The translations under genes were made by a program, and so were the position numbers. From Pseudomonas tohonis (GTDB lineage Bacteria > Pseudomonadota > Gammaproteobacteria > Pseudomonadales > Pseudomonadaceae), in NCBI RefSeq assembly GCF_012767755.2, contig NZ_AP023189.1, positions 3,288,001-3,352,000 of the forward strand: a stretch of 64,000 nucleotides of DNA, read 5' to 3'. Positions 17,764 through 26,793 of the stretch are shown one piece after another. Each line of letters begins with the position of its first letter. Within the stretch, counting starts at the first letter, position 1. The notes beneath the pieces were generated by a model. The model searched no databases and was not told where the DNA came from. It saw nothing but the letters and a program-made list of their open reading frames with translations.

Positions 17764-18252
17764 TCAGATCTTGACGTTCTCGCGGATGTTCCAGCCGTAC
17801 TTGACCGGGCCGCCGTCTTTGGCGCCGTCGGCTTTCTGCGGCTGGTAGTCGACCTGTACCTGGGCGAAGTTCAGGCTGACGTTCTCGGTCAGGCGATCTT
17901 CGCCACCGCTGCCGCCGGTGCTGACGGAGGAGATCAGCACTTCTTTCATGGTGATGATCAGGTACTCGACCGGCGACTCGCCGCCAGCCTTGCGGATGGT
18001 CAGCTTGGCTTCCGGGTAGTGCTTGCCGCTGGAGCAGGCCATCATCAGGTTCGGGGACGACTTGTCGATGTACTTGGTCAGCGACAGGTCCTGCACGCTC
18101 ACCTTGCCGGCGCCGCCGCCACCGCCCTGGTGCATGTTGCCGGACTGGGACATGCCCCAGCTCCAGGCCAGCACGTCGATTTCCTTGCCGTGGGTCTTGT
18201 CGGCGGACTCACCTTCGACGTCGCCGATCTTGATGAACATATCTACAGCCAT
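17764..18252 (-). CDS. hcp: T6SS tube protein Hcp
   Basis: A 162-residue protein, the same length as P. aeruginosa Hcp1. It assembles hexameric rings that stack into the secreted inner tube and can hold small effectors. The conserved start MAVDMFIKIGDVEGES, the Gly-rich loop QGGGGGAGK and the C-terminal YGWNIRENVKI are all present. A very strong Shine-Dalgarno site (AAGGAGG) and a stable tetraloop hairpin precede it, in keeping with high expression. It lies 73 nt after tssC. Confidence 0.97.
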   Translation of the reverse strand: MAVDMFIKIGDVEGESADKTHGKEIDVLAWSWGMSQSGNMHQGGGGGAGKVSVQDLSLTKYIDKSSPNLMMACSSGKHYPEAKLTIRKAGGESPVEYLIITMKEVLISSVSTGGSGGEDRLTENVSLNFAQVQVDYQPQKADGAKDGGPVKYGWNIRENVKI

Positions 18253-18256
18253 GTTT

Positions 18257-18278
18257 CCTCCTTCGTGGCTTTCGCCAC
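18257..18278 (-). promoter_or_regulatory. GNRA-tetraloop hairpin plus strong RBS before hcp
   Basis: In the RNA sense the leader reads GUGGC-GAAA-GCCAC (18278-18265), a 5-bp stem with a GNRA tetraloop, directly followed by an AAGGAGG ribosome-binding site. Such a structure next to the start of a highly made protein could set a 5' processing end or regulate ribosome access. The function is inference. Confidence 0.5.
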
Positions 18279-18325
18279 CTTGTCAGACGCGCCCGCCACC
18301 TGGCAGGCGCTTAAAGTGACGCGCC

Positions 18326-19822
18326 TCAGGCCCCCTTGGCCGAAGGCAGCTTGGATACCAGGCGCAGCGACACGGTCAGCCCTTCGAGCTGGTAGTGCGG
18401 GCGCAGGTAGAACTTCGAGCTGTAATAGCCCGGGTTGCCCTCGATCTCCTCGACCACCACTTCGGCGGCTGCCAGCGGGTGCTGCGCCTTGGTGGTCTCG
18501 GTGGAGTGAGCGGGGTCGCCATCGACGTAGTTGAGGATCCAGTCCTGCAACCAGCGCTGCATGTCGTCCTTCTCCTTGAACGAGCCGATCTTGTCGCGAA
18601 CGATGCACTTGAGGTAATGCGCGAAGCGGCAGGTGGCGAACAGGTACGGCAGGCGCGCGGCCAGGTTGGCGTTGGCAGTGGCGTCCGGGTCGTCGTACTC
18701 GGCCGGCTTCTGCAGCGACTGGGCGCCGATGAAGGCTGCCAGGTCGGTGTTCTTCTTGTGCAGCAGCGGCATGAAGCCGTTCTTCGCAAGCTCGGCCTCG
18801 CGGCGGTCGGAGATGGCGATCTCGGTCGGGCACTTCATGTCCACGCCACCGTCGTCGGTGGGGAAGGTGTGCGCCGGCAGGTTCGGCACTTCGCCGCCGG
18901 ACTCCACGCCGCGGATGCGCGAGCACCAGCCGTAGAGCTTGAACGAGCGGTTGATGTTGACCGCCATGGCGTAGGCGGAGTTCGCCCAGGTGTACTTGCT
19001 GCTGTCGGCGCCGGCGGTGTCTTCCTCGAAGGCGAACTCTTCCACCGGGTCGGTCTTGGCGCCATAGGGCTGGCGGGCCAGGAAGCGCGGCATGGTCAGG
19101 CCGATGTAGCGCGCGTCGTCGGACTCGCGCAGCGAACGCCAGCCGGCGTATTCCGGGGTGGTGAAGATCTTGGTCAGGTCACGCGGGTTGGACAGCTCCT
19201 GCCAGGAACCCATGCCCATCACGGTGGGGGAGGCGGCGGAGATGAACGGCGCGTGCATGGCGGCGGAGACCTTGGCGATCTCGCCCAGGAGCTCAACGTC
19301 CGGCGGCGACTGGTCGAAGTAGTAGTCGCCCACCAGGCAGCCGTAGGGCTCGCCACCGAACTGGCCGTATTCCTCTTCGTAGAGCTTCTTGAAGATCGGG
19401 CTCTGGTCCCAGGCGGTGCCCTTGAACTTCTTCAGGGTCTTGTGCAGCTCGCCCTTGGAGATGTTCAGCACGCGGATCTTCAGCTGCTCGTCGGTCTCGG
19501 TGTTGTTGACGAGGTAGTGCAGGCCACGCCAGGCGCTTTCCAGTTGCTGGAAGTCCGGGTGGTGCATGATCAGGTTGACCTGCTCGGTGAGCTTGGCGTC
19601 GATCGCAGCGATGATCGATTCGATCGACTTGATCGCATCGTTGGAGATCAGGCTGGTCTGCTGCAGCGCATGCTCGGCGAGGGTGCGCACGGCGGTTTCC
19701 ACCGCTTCACGGGCGCGATCGGTCTTGGGTTTGAACTCCTGCAGCAGCAGGGAGGCGAACTCGCTGGTCTGCTCGGTCGCTTCGCCGGCCTGGGGCGCGG
19801 CGTCGGTCATCAACTCGGCCAT
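18326..19822 (-). CDS. tssC: T6SS contractile sheath large subunit TssC
   Basis: A 498-residue VipB/TssC protein that forms the sheath with TssB. Conserved segments include HPDFQQLESAWRGLHYLV, FGGEPYGCLVGDYYF, FISAASP and the C-terminal domain with LRPHYQLEGLTVSLRLVSKLP. The length equals HsiC1 of P. aeruginosa. It starts 12 nt after tssB. No anomalies. Confidence 0.97.
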   Translation of the reverse strand: MAELMTDAAPQAGEATEQTSEFASLLLQEFKPKTDRAREAVETAVRTLAEHALQQTSLISNDAIKSIESIIAAIDAKLTEQVNLIMHHPDFQQLESAWRGLHYLVNNTETDEQLKIRVLNISKGELHKTLKKFKGTAWDQSPIFKKLYEEEYGQFGGEPYGCLVGDYYFDQSPPDVELLGEIAKVSAAMHAPFISAASPTVMGMGSWQELSNPRDLTKIFTTPEYAGWRSLRESDDARYIGLTMPRFLARQPYGAKTDPVEEFAFEEDTAGADSSKYTWANSAYAMAVNINRSFKLYGWCSRIRGVESGGEVPNLPAHTFPTDDGGVDMKCPTEIAISDRREAELAKNGFMPLLHKKNTDLAAFIGAQSLQKPAEYDDPDATANANLAARLPYLFATCRFAHYLKCIVRDKIGSFKEKDDMQRWLQDWILNYVDGDPAHSTETTKAQHPLAAAEVVVEEIEGNPGYYSSKFYLRPHYQLEGLTVSLRLVSKLPSAKGA

Positions 19823-19834
19823 CTGGGTTTCCTC

Positions 19835-20350
19835 TTAAGCTTGCGGCTCGTTGTCTTGCGGCTTCGGCGCGCTGGCCAGCGCCTGCAGCAGGGCCGGGTC
19901 CTTGATCGCTTTCATGATCAGCTCTTCGGCGCCGGTCTTGCCGTCCATGTAGGTCAGCAGGTTGGCGAGCTGGGTGCGGGCTTCGAGCAGCTGGTTCAGC
20001 GAGTCGACCTTGCGCGCCACGGCGGCGGGGCTGAAGTCGTCCATGCTCTCGAAGGTGATGTCCAGGGACAGGTTGCCGTCGCCGGTCAGGGCGTTGGGCA
20101 CGTTGAACGCGACGCGCGGCTTCATGGCCTTGAGGCGCGAGTCGAAGTTGTCGACGTCGATCTCCAGGAACTTGCGGTCGGCAACGGCGGCCTGGGGCTC
20201 GGCCGGCTTGCCGGCGAGGTCGGCCATCACGCCCATGACGAAGGGCAACTGCACCTTCTTCTCGGCGCCGTAGAGTTCCACGTCGTACTCGATCTGGACG
20301 CGGGGCGCGCGGTTGCGTGCGATGAATTTCTGACTGCTGGTGCTACCCAT
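19835..20350 (-). CDS. tssB: T6SS contractile sheath small subunit TssB
   Basis: A 171-residue VipA/TssB protein. It begins MGSTSSQKFIARNRAPRVQ and has the typical LPFVMGVMADLAG stretch and a C-terminal helix carrying LLTYMDGKTGAEELI. The start is fixed by AAGGAGG 7-13 nt upstream; an earlier in-frame ATG has no such site. TssB/TssC heterodimers contract to fire the tube, and TagJ and ClpV act on them. It lies 94 nt downstream of tssA. Confidence 0.96.
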   Translation of the reverse strand: MGSTSSQKFIARNRAPRVQIEYDVELYGAEKKVQLPFVMGVMADLAGKPAEPQAAVADRKFLEIDVDNFDSRLKAMKPRVAFNVPNALTGDGNLSLDITFESMDDFSPAAVARKVDSLNQLLEARTQLANLLTYMDGKTGAEELIMKAIKDPALLQALASAPKPQDNEPQA

Positions 20351-20444
20351 GGTGCTCCTCCTTCGCTGCCTGTGCGGCTGTGTTGGCGTCATCGGCCGCT
20401 AGCCGGTAACGGATGCGTGAACCCGCTTCGAATGTGCCGTGCAC

Positions 20445-21479
20445 TTATTCGGACTCGGGGCCCCGCAAATTCTCGAACTGGGACATCCCATCCGGGATCA
20501 GGTTGCGCACGATCGCTGCGAAATCCGCCGTCACCAGGGTCTTGGCACGCTTGAGCAGGATCGGCACCGGGCTCGATGGCTCCTGGCGCGCGTAGTACTC
20601 GAGGATGCGATCCAGGGTCTTGAGCACGTCGTCGCGGTTGGTCACCTCGCCGGAGATGCGCGGCGTGGCGCGAGCGGCCGGCGCGGAGTCCGGGGCGTCG
20701 GCGTCCGTGGCGGTGTCGTCACCTGCCGCGGCCTCGTCGGCGCCGGCGTCGTCACCGGGGGCCTGGTCCTTGTGGATCTGCAGGGCGTGGCGCAGCAACT
20801 GCTTGAGGGCTCCGAGGTCGGCGCTCTGGGCCGAGCCCACGCGATCGGAAAGGGTCGACTCGATGGTGGCCAGGGCGGCCTGGGCATCGGTCAGGGCGTT
20901 GCGGGTACTTGCGAGGAGCGCATCGTCGCTGTCGCGGAAGGCACCCTGCAGCTGCTCGGCCGTCAGCGTCTCACTGGGGAAGCGCTGCAGGTCGAGGGCG
21001 TTGAGGGCGGCACGCACGCTCACCGAGCCGAAGGCCCGCGAGCTGGTCAGGCTGCTTTCGCGCAGCAGTTGTATCACCGGTTCCGCCGCCAGCCCGGTGA
21101 GGGCGTTGATGCGGAAGGTGGGGTCGTTGTCATCGTCGGCATCGAGCTGCGGGTAGAGGCCGTCCCAGAACTGGGTCAGCAGCTCGCGCACCAGGATCAG
21201 GCCCTGGGCGAGTCCCGGAATCCCTTCGAGAGCCAGGTTGCTCTGCAGGAAGTAGTTGGCGATGCGCAGGTCCTTGCTGCGCTGCAGCAGTTCGCTGGAG
21301 AGCTCGCGGACATCGCGCCACACAGGGGGTTCGGCAGGGAGTACGGAGTCGCCCATCTGGCGCTCGGGCTGGCCTTGGGCAATACGTTCCAGTTCGAGAT
21401 ACGCAGCGTCGTATTCGAGGTCATCACCACAGGGCGATTCAGCGGAAACAGGGGATAGCAAACGCGACACATCCACCAC
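20445..21479 (-). CDS. tssA: T6SS assembly cap protein TssA
   Basis: A 344-residue protein with an ImpA N-terminal domain (LLSPVSAESPCGDDLEYDAAY, then KDLRIANYFLQSNLALEGIPGL) and a C-terminal helical part after an Asp/Ala-rich linker at about 240-265. TssA1 sits at the baseplate in H1-type systems and helps tube/sheath assembly. The start is GTG, with CAAGGAG about 10 nt upstream. It is the first gene of the minus-strand half and diverges from fha across a 400-nt region. Confidence 0.94.
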   Translation of the reverse strand: MVDVSRLLSPVSAESPCGDDLEYDAAYLELERIAQGQPERQMGDSVLPAEPPVWRDVRELSSELLQRSKDLRIANYFLQSNLALEGIPGLAQGLILVRELLTQFWDGLYPQLDADDDNDPTFRINALTGLAAEPVIQLLRESSLTSSRAFGSVSVRAALNALDLQRFPSETLTAEQLQGAFRDSDDALLASTRNALTDAQAALATIESTLSDRVGSAQSADLGALKQLLRHALQIHKDQAPGDDAGADEAAAGDDTATDADAPDSAPAARATPRISGEVTNRDDVLKTLDRILEYYARQEPSSPVPILLKRAKTLVTADFAAIVRNLIPDGMSQFENLRGPESE

Positions 21480-21882
21480 GGTGGGTGTTCTCCTTGTCAG
21501 GCCTCAGAGGGAGGGCAAGCTGTATTCAGAGTGAACGCACGGCCTGATCACAGTCCTTTGGATCAACGTTCCGATGACGCCAATTTCATGGCTTCACCCG
21601 CTGCAACTCTTTTCCATTCTTGGGGTCGTATTTCGCCCTTGTCAAGACAATCCCAGAGCACAAACGACAGATGTGCACCAGTCCACGCTAGCCTCTTTCG
21701 GCTGTCATTTTTGTCTTTTTTCGATCTAAGATATTTCGGCTAAAGCCACGCAAATTTTCCGTTCGCCTGTAGGAACATATGTATGGCAAAGGGCCACGTG
21801 CAGAACAGGGATCGGATCGAAGTTGCACGGCATCGAAGGGACTCGGTGCTCGCGTCCACAGTGAGAAGTGCAAGGAGTCGCA
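21480..21882. promoter_or_regulatory. Divergent promoter/leader region of the T6SS locus (tssA / fha)
   Basis: This 403-nt AT-richer spacer separates the two T6SS transcription units and must contain both promoters. The central T-rich stretch (about 21700-21735) is the most promoter-like, but I cannot define -10/-35 boxes with confidence. Both start codons are preceded by CAAGGAG (minus strand near 21490-21496; plus strand 21871-21877). These are ribosome-binding sites that also fit the GGA-centred core recognised by RsmA/CsrA; in P. aeruginosa the H1 locus is RsmA-repressed, so the same control is plausible here. Confidence 0.6.
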
Positions 21883-23526
21883 ATGCCACTGCGTTTGACC
21901 ATCACCAGTTATCACAAGCTGACCCCCGGCCAACGTCCCGAGGTGGAGCTTGATCGTGGTGAGTTGAGGATTGGCCGCAGTGCCGAAAACGATTGGGTCC
22001 TTCCCGATCCCGAGCGCCTCGTCTCCAGCCAGCACTGCACCATCCAGTTCCGTGACGGCACCTACTACCTGACCGACACCAGCACCAACGGCGTGATGCT
22101 CGCGCAGTCGGGCGTGCGCCTGCGTCGCGGCAACAGCGAACCGTTGATCGATGGCGAGATCCTCAAGCTCGGCGAGTACGAGATCCTCGTCCAGGTGCAG
22201 GGCATGAGCATGCAGCCGGTGAGCGCCGCGCCGATCGGCACCGGCGGCGACCCGTTCAGCAGCTTCGACGCGCTGATGAGCCGCCAGTCGGGTGCCGCGT
22301 CCATTCCCGAGCCGCTGGCGCCACCGCCGGCCTCCATGGCCCACATCCAGGGCGGCGGCTCGCCGCTGGACACCAAGCCCGACCTGTTCGACTTCCTCAA
22401 TCCGCCGCCGGCCGCCGCGCCGTCCATCCCGGATCACGTGCCCGCCGAGCGCCATGACTTCCGTCCGCCGACGCCGATCCCCAGCTTCGAGCCGACGCCG
22501 CCGCCCGCTGCCATTCCGTCGGTTGCGCCGGCCGCATTCGCCGAACCCGCCGGGGCCGCACCGGCCATTCCCGCCGACTGGGACCCCTTCGCCGACCTCG
22601 GCCTGACCAGCCCCGCGCCACAGCATGCGCCGGCCGTTCCTGTGCCGATGCCCACTGCCGCCGCGCCGCTGGAGCCCGCGCCGGTGGCGGTCGAATTGCC
22701 GGCGGATTTCTTCAGCAATCCGCCCATCGGCCATGACGCCGCGGCGACCTCCATCCCGGCGCCCGTCGCCAGTCCCCAACCGCTCGCCCAGCCGGCCGTC
22801 GCGCCGACCCCGCCCCCTGTGGCCGCGGTCGCGCCGAATCCGATTCCCGCGCCGCCAGCGCTGACGCCCACCGCGCAGGCCACCCATGCCGCCGCGGTCT
22901 CGACGCCGGCTGCCGCGCCGGCCCCGGCCGATGAAGACGGTGCGCTGCTCGACGCCTTCCTGCGGGGCGCAGGCCTGAGCCAGCTGCGCATCGACCGTGC
23001 CGAGGCGGTGGCGCAGATGGAGTCCATCGGTCGCAGCTACCGCCTGATGGTGGAGGGGCTGGTGGATGTGTTGCGCGCCCGCTCCAGCCTCAAGGGCGAG
23101 TTCCGCATGGCGCAGACCATGATCCGCCCGGTGGAGAACAACCCGCTGAAGTTCGCCCCCAACGTCGACGAGGCGCTGCTGCTTCTATTGCGCCATGGCA
23201 ACGCCGCCTTCATGCCGCCGGACCAGGCCGTGGGCGAAAGCTTCGACGACCTCAAGGCCCACCAGCTGGCGGTGATGGCCGGCGTGCAGGCGGCCATCAA
23301 GCACATTCTCAAGCGCTTCGAGCCGTCGGTGCTGGAAGCGCGGCTGAGCAAGCCCTCGGGGCTCTCGGCCTTGCTGCCGGGCTCCCGGCAGTCGCAGTAC
23401 TGGGAGCTGTTCACCGACCTCTACGCGAGCATCTCGCGGGAGGCCGAAGACGACTTCCAGGATCTTTTCGGGCGCGAGTTCAGCCGCGCCTACGAGGAGC
23501 ACAGCGCCAGACTTCGCGGGCACTGA
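21883..23526 (+). CDS. fha1: T6SS FHA-domain scaffold Fha/TagH
   Basis: A 547-residue cytoplasmic protein. The N-terminal FHA domain (about 8-105) shows IGRS, SSQHC and TNGV motifs for phosphothreonine binding. A long Pro/Ala-rich linker (about 130-350) follows, then a C-terminal domain (about 355-547) typical of TagH/VasC proteins. In H1 systems PpkA phosphorylates Fha1 and thereby activates secretion; PppA reverses this. The ATG at 21883 with AAGGAG 5 nt upstream is preferred over a GTG 15 nt earlier. It is the first gene of the plus-strand operon, followed by tssJ. Confidence 0.93.
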   Translation: MPLRLTITSYHKLTPGQRPEVELDRGELRIGRSAENDWVLPDPERLVSSQHCTIQFRDGTYYLTDTSTNGVMLAQSGVRLRRGNSEPLIDGEILKLGEYEILVQVQGMSMQPVSAAPIGTGGDPFSSFDALMSRQSGAASIPEPLAPPPASMAHIQGGGSPLDTKPDLFDFLNPPPAAAPSIPDHVPAERHDFRPPTPIPSFEPTPPPAAIPSVAPAAFAEPAGAAPAIPADWDPFADLGLTSPAPQHAPAVPVPMPTAAAPLEPAPVAVELPADFFSNPPIGHDAAATSIPAPVASPQPLAQPAVAPTPPPVAAVAPNPIPAPPALTPTAQATHAAAVSTPAAAPAPADEDGALLDAFLRGAGLSQLRIDRAEAVAQMESIGRSYRLMVEGLVDVLRARSSLKGEFRMAQTMIRPVENNPLKFAPNVDEALLLLLRHGNAAFMPPDQAVGESFDDLKAHQLAVMAGVQAAIKHILKRFEPSVLEARLSKPSGLSALLPGSRQSQYWELFTDLYASISREAEDDFQDLFGREFSRAYEEHSARLRGH

Positions 23527-23595
23527 CCCGGCAACCCACTGGGTGCCCGGCAGCCGGCCCCACGGAACAACAGCAGTCATTGAGGACGAATCGAA

Positions 23596-24075
23596 ATGCC
23601 AAGGATTCTACTGGTAGCCGTAGTAGCGCTTCTGGGCGCATGTGCTTCCGAGCCACCGCCGCCACCGCCGCCCACCGTGGTGCAGCTGCACATCGAGGCC
23701 TCCAGCGACGTCAACCCGGGCCCGGGCGGGCAGGGTGCGCCGGTGCGCGTGCGGGTCTTCGAGCTCAAGAGCGCCACCGCCTTCAACCGGGCCGACTACT
23801 TCTCCCTGGTCGAACAGACCCAGGCCACCCTGTCCACCGACCTGGTGGCCCAGGACGAGCTGCTGGTCAAGCCCGGCGACAAGCAGATGCAGGAGCGCAA
23901 GCTCGATGACGCCACCCGCCAGTTCGGCATCGTCGTCGGCTACCGCGAGCTCGACAGCGCGGTCTGGCGGGACGTGATCACCGTGCCCCTGAACCAGACC
24001 AGCGCCTACAGCGTGAAATTCGGCGCCCATGCCATCAGCGTCTCGCCGGCTCCCATCGCCGAGCCGGCCAAATAG
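23596..24075 (+). CDS. tssJ: T6SS outer-membrane lipoprotein TssJ
   Basis: A 159-residue lipoprotein. The signal peptide ends in LLGAC with the lipidated Cys at position 16, followed by a short acidic/Pro stretch (SEPPPPPPP). The rest is a transthyretin-like beta-sandwich with the loop that contacts TssM. It anchors the TssJLM membrane complex in the outer membrane. It lies 69 nt after fha and 18 nt before tssK. Confidence 0.95.
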   Translation: MPRILLVAVVALLGACASEPPPPPPPTVVQLHIEASSDVNPGPGGQGAPVRVRVFELKSATAFNRADYFSLVEQTQATLSTDLVAQDELLVKPGDKQMQERKLDDATRQFGIVVGYRELDSAVWRDVITVPLNQTSAYSVKFGAHAISVSPAPIAEPAK

Positions 24076-24093
24076 ATAACGGAGAGTTCGTCC

Positions 24094-25428
24094 ATGTCCT
24101 GGAACAACCGAGTGGTCTGGTCTGAGGGGATGTTCCTGCGTCCGCAGCACTTCCAGCAGCACGACCGCTACCTGGAGTCCCTGGTGGAAGGCCGCTGCCG
24201 CTCGCTGCAGGCCGGCGGCTGGGGTTTCTCCGAGCTGAAGATCGACGAGGCCCTGCTCACCCAGGGCAAGGTGGCCATCGTCTCGGCCCGTGGCGTGCTG
24301 CCCGACGGCACCCCGTTCGACATCCCCGGCGACGACGTGGCCCCGGTGCCGCTGGACGTCGAGGACGGCCTGCGCGACGGCATCATCTACCTGGCCCTGC
24401 CGCTCAAGCGCGCCGGTGCCCGCGACACGGTGGAGGAGGGCGAGGCCCTCGGCGGCGCGCGCTACCAGAGCAGCGTGCGCGAAGTGCGCGACGACAACGC
24501 CCCCTTCGAGAGCCGCGCCCCCGTCTCCATCGGCGGGCGCGCCCTGCGCCTGCTCACCGCCCGTGACGGCCTCGGCGAGTACGCCGCCGTCGGCGTGGTG
24601 CGGGTCGTGGAAAAGCGTGCCGACCGCTCCCTGGCCCTGGACGAGAGCTACATCCCGCCACTGCTGGACGTCGCCGCCTCGCAACCCCTGGCGGCCTTCC
24701 GCAGCGAGCTGCTGGGCCTGCTCCACCAGCGCGGCGAGGCCCTGGCCGGCCGCGTGGTCGCCTCCGGCGCCGGTGGCGCCTCGGAAATCGCCGACTTCCT
24801 CCTGCTGCAACTGGTCAACCGCGCCGAGCCCCTGGTCTCGCACCTGGCCAGCATCACCCCGCTGCACCCGGAATGGTTCTACCGCGAGGCGGTGAGCCTG
24901 GCCGGGGAGTTCTCCACCTTCTCCGCCAGTGGCCGTCGCCCGGCACAGTTCCCTGCCTACGAGCACGACGACCTGGCCACCACCTTCGCCCCGGTCATGC
25001 TCGCCCTGCGCCAGGCCCTGTCGATGGTCATCGACAGCCGCGCCGTGCCCATCCCCATCGTCGAGAAGGCCTACGGCGTGCACGTAGCGATGCTGGCGGA
25101 CAAGAGCCTGCTGGACAACTCGGCGTTCATCCTCGTGGTGCGCGCCGACGTGCCCGGCGAAGCCCTGCGCTCGCGCTTCCCGCAGCAGGCCAAGATCGGC
25201 TCCGTGGAGCACATCCGCGACCTGGTCAACCTGCAGCTGCCGGGCATCGCGCTGCTGCCGATGCCGGTGGCGCCGCGGCAGATCCCCTACCACGCGGGCA
25301 GCACCTACTTCGAACTCGACCGTGGCAGCGACCACTGGAAGCAGCTGGTGCATTCCGGCGGTTTCGCCTTCCACATCGCTGGCCAGTTCCCTGGCCTGAA
25401 CCTGGCCTTCTGGGCCATCCGGAGTTAA
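24094..25428 (+). CDS. tssK: T6SS baseplate-membrane connector TssK
   Basis: A 444-residue TssK/VasE protein linking the baseplate to the TssJLM complex. The family start (NRVVWSEGMFLRPQHFQQHD) is intact, as is the C-terminal segment DRGSDHWKQLVHSGGFAFH. The length is standard. The 5' end has GGAGAG about 9 nt upstream of ATG. It precedes tssL by 6 nt. Confidence 0.96.
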   Translation: MSWNNRVVWSEGMFLRPQHFQQHDRYLESLVEGRCRSLQAGGWGFSELKIDEALLTQGKVAIVSARGVLPDGTPFDIPGDDVAPVPLDVEDGLRDGIIYLALPLKRAGARDTVEEGEALGGARYQSSVREVRDDNAPFESRAPVSIGGRALRLLTARDGLGEYAAVGVVRVVEKRADRSLALDESYIPPLLDVAASQPLAAFRSELLGLLHQRGEALAGRVVASGAGGASEIADFLLLQLVNRAEPLVSHLASITPLHPEWFYREAVSLAGEFSTFSASGRRPAQFPAYEHDDLATTFAPVMLALRQALSMVIDSRAVPIPIVEKAYGVHVAMLADKSLLDNSAFILVVRADVPGEALRSRFPQQAKIGSVEHIRDLVNLQLPGIALLPMPVAPRQIPYHAGSTYFELDRGSDHWKQLVHSGGFAFHIAGQFPGLNLAFWAIRS

Positions 25429-25434
25429 TTCGCG

Positions 25435-26793
25435 ATGCATCCAATCGACGATCCCTTCGGCGGCCCGCCCGCCGGTGGTGGCAGCGGCGGCAACGGCAAC
25501 AACGACCGCACCATGATCATGCCGCGCCCCGGTGGCCGCGCCCCGGACCCGGCCGCGCCGCGCTACGACGCGCCCACGCCGCCGCCCGCCGGCCCCGCGC
25601 CCACGGGCCCGATGCTCACCGCGCGCGGCCAGGGCCTCAACCCCCTGGAAGCCGCCGCCGGCCCGATGCTGGCGTTGCTCACCCGCCTGCGCAACACCAT
25701 CGCCCACCCGATGCCCGCCAGCCTGCGCGCGCAACTGCTGGGCTACCTGCGCCAGTTCGAGGAGAAGGCCCGCGCCGCCGGCATCGCCCAGGACGAGGTG
25801 ATGCTCAGCCGCTACGTGCTCTGCACCGCGCTGGACGAAGCCGTGCTCAGCACCCCCTGGGGCAGCGGCAGCGACTGGAGCAAGCAGAGCCTGCTGATCA
25901 CCCTGCACAACGAGGCCTGGGGGGGCGAGAAGGTTTTCCAGCTGCTCGACCACTGCCTGCAGAACCCGCGCCAGCGCCTCAACCTGCTGGAGCTCCTGTA
26001 CCTGTGCATCAGCCTCGGGTTCGAAGGCCGCTACCGGGTCATGAACGACGGCCGCAGCCAGCTCGAAGCGCTGCGTGAACGCGTCGCCGCGACCATCCGC
26101 AGCACCCACGGCGAGATCGAGCGCGAGCTGTCGCCGCACTGGCGCGGCCTGGTGGTGGCGCGTGATCGCCTGCGCCAGTTCCTGCCGCCCTGGGTGGCCG
26201 TGGCCATCGGTGCCGCGCTGCTCCTGGCGCTGCTGTTCGGCATGCGCCTGAAGCTGGCCGCCGAGGCCGAGCCGGTGTTCAAGAACCTGCATGCCCTGGG
26301 CGACGTCCCGGTGCAGACCATCGACCGTCCGCCGCAGCAGCCGAAGATCGTCGAGCGCCCGCGCCTGGCCGGCTTCCTCGCCGATGAGATCCGCCAGCAG
26401 AAGGTGGCGGTGGAAGACGCCGTCGACCGCTCCGTGGTGACCATCCGCGGCGACCAGCTGTTCGCCTCCGGCAGCGCCACCATCGCCGACGATTTCCAGC
26501 CGCTGCTGCTGCGCATCGCCGAAGCCATCCGCAAGGTGAAAGGCAATGTGCTGGTCACCGGCCACAGCGACAACCGGCCCATCGCCACGCTGCGCTACCC
26601 GTCCAACTGGAAGCTGTCCCAGGACCGCGCCCAGCAGGTGATGGACGTGCTCGCGGCCAAGAGCGGCCAGCCCGAGCGCTTCCGCGCCGAGGGCCGCAGC
26701 GACACCGAGCCGGTCGCATCCAATGACACCGCCGACGGCCGTTCGCGCAACCGTCGGGTGGAGATCACAGTCTTTGCGGAGGGCGTCGAGTGA
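25435..26793 (+). CDS. tssL: T6SS inner-membrane protein TssL with OmpA-like peptidoglycan-binding domain
   Basis: A 452-residue DotU-family protein. A Pro/Gly-rich cytosolic N-terminus (1-60) is followed by the conserved DotU helical domain, one transmembrane helix (about 252-272, VAVAIGAALLLALLFGM), and a periplasmic OmpA-like domain (about 330-452; GHSDNRPI, then NWKLSQDRAQQV and RRVEI). The peptidoglycan-binding extension is of the specialised type seen in H1-TssL. The stop overlaps the tssM GTG start (GTGA). Confidence 0.95.
   Translation: MHPIDDPFGGPPAGGGSGGNGNNDRTMIMPRPGGRAPDPAAPRYDAPTPPPAGPAPTGPMLTARGQGLNPLEAAAGPMLALLTRLRNTIAHPMPASLRAQLLGYLRQFEEKARAAGIAQDEVMLSRYVLCTALDEAVLSTPWGSGSDWSKQSLLITLHNEAWGGEKVFQLLDHCLQNPRQRLNLLELLYLCISLGFEGRYRVMNDGRSQLEALRERVAATIRSTHGEIERELSPHWRGLVVARDRLRQFLPPWVAVAIGAALLLALLFGMRLKLAAEAEPVFKNLHALGDVPVQTIDRPPQQPKIVERPRLAGFLADEIRQQKVAVEDAVDRSVVTIRGDQLFASGSATIADDFQPLLLRIAEAIRKVKGNVLVTGHSDNRPIATLRYPSNWKLSQDRAQQVMDVLAAKSGQPERFRAEGRSDTEPVASNDTADGRSRNRRVEITVFAEGVE

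Noticed and set aside
23608..26565. 985-residue open frame antisense to tssJ-tssK-tssL
   Set aside because: Same cause; it spans three well-supported genes and has no recognisable domain.
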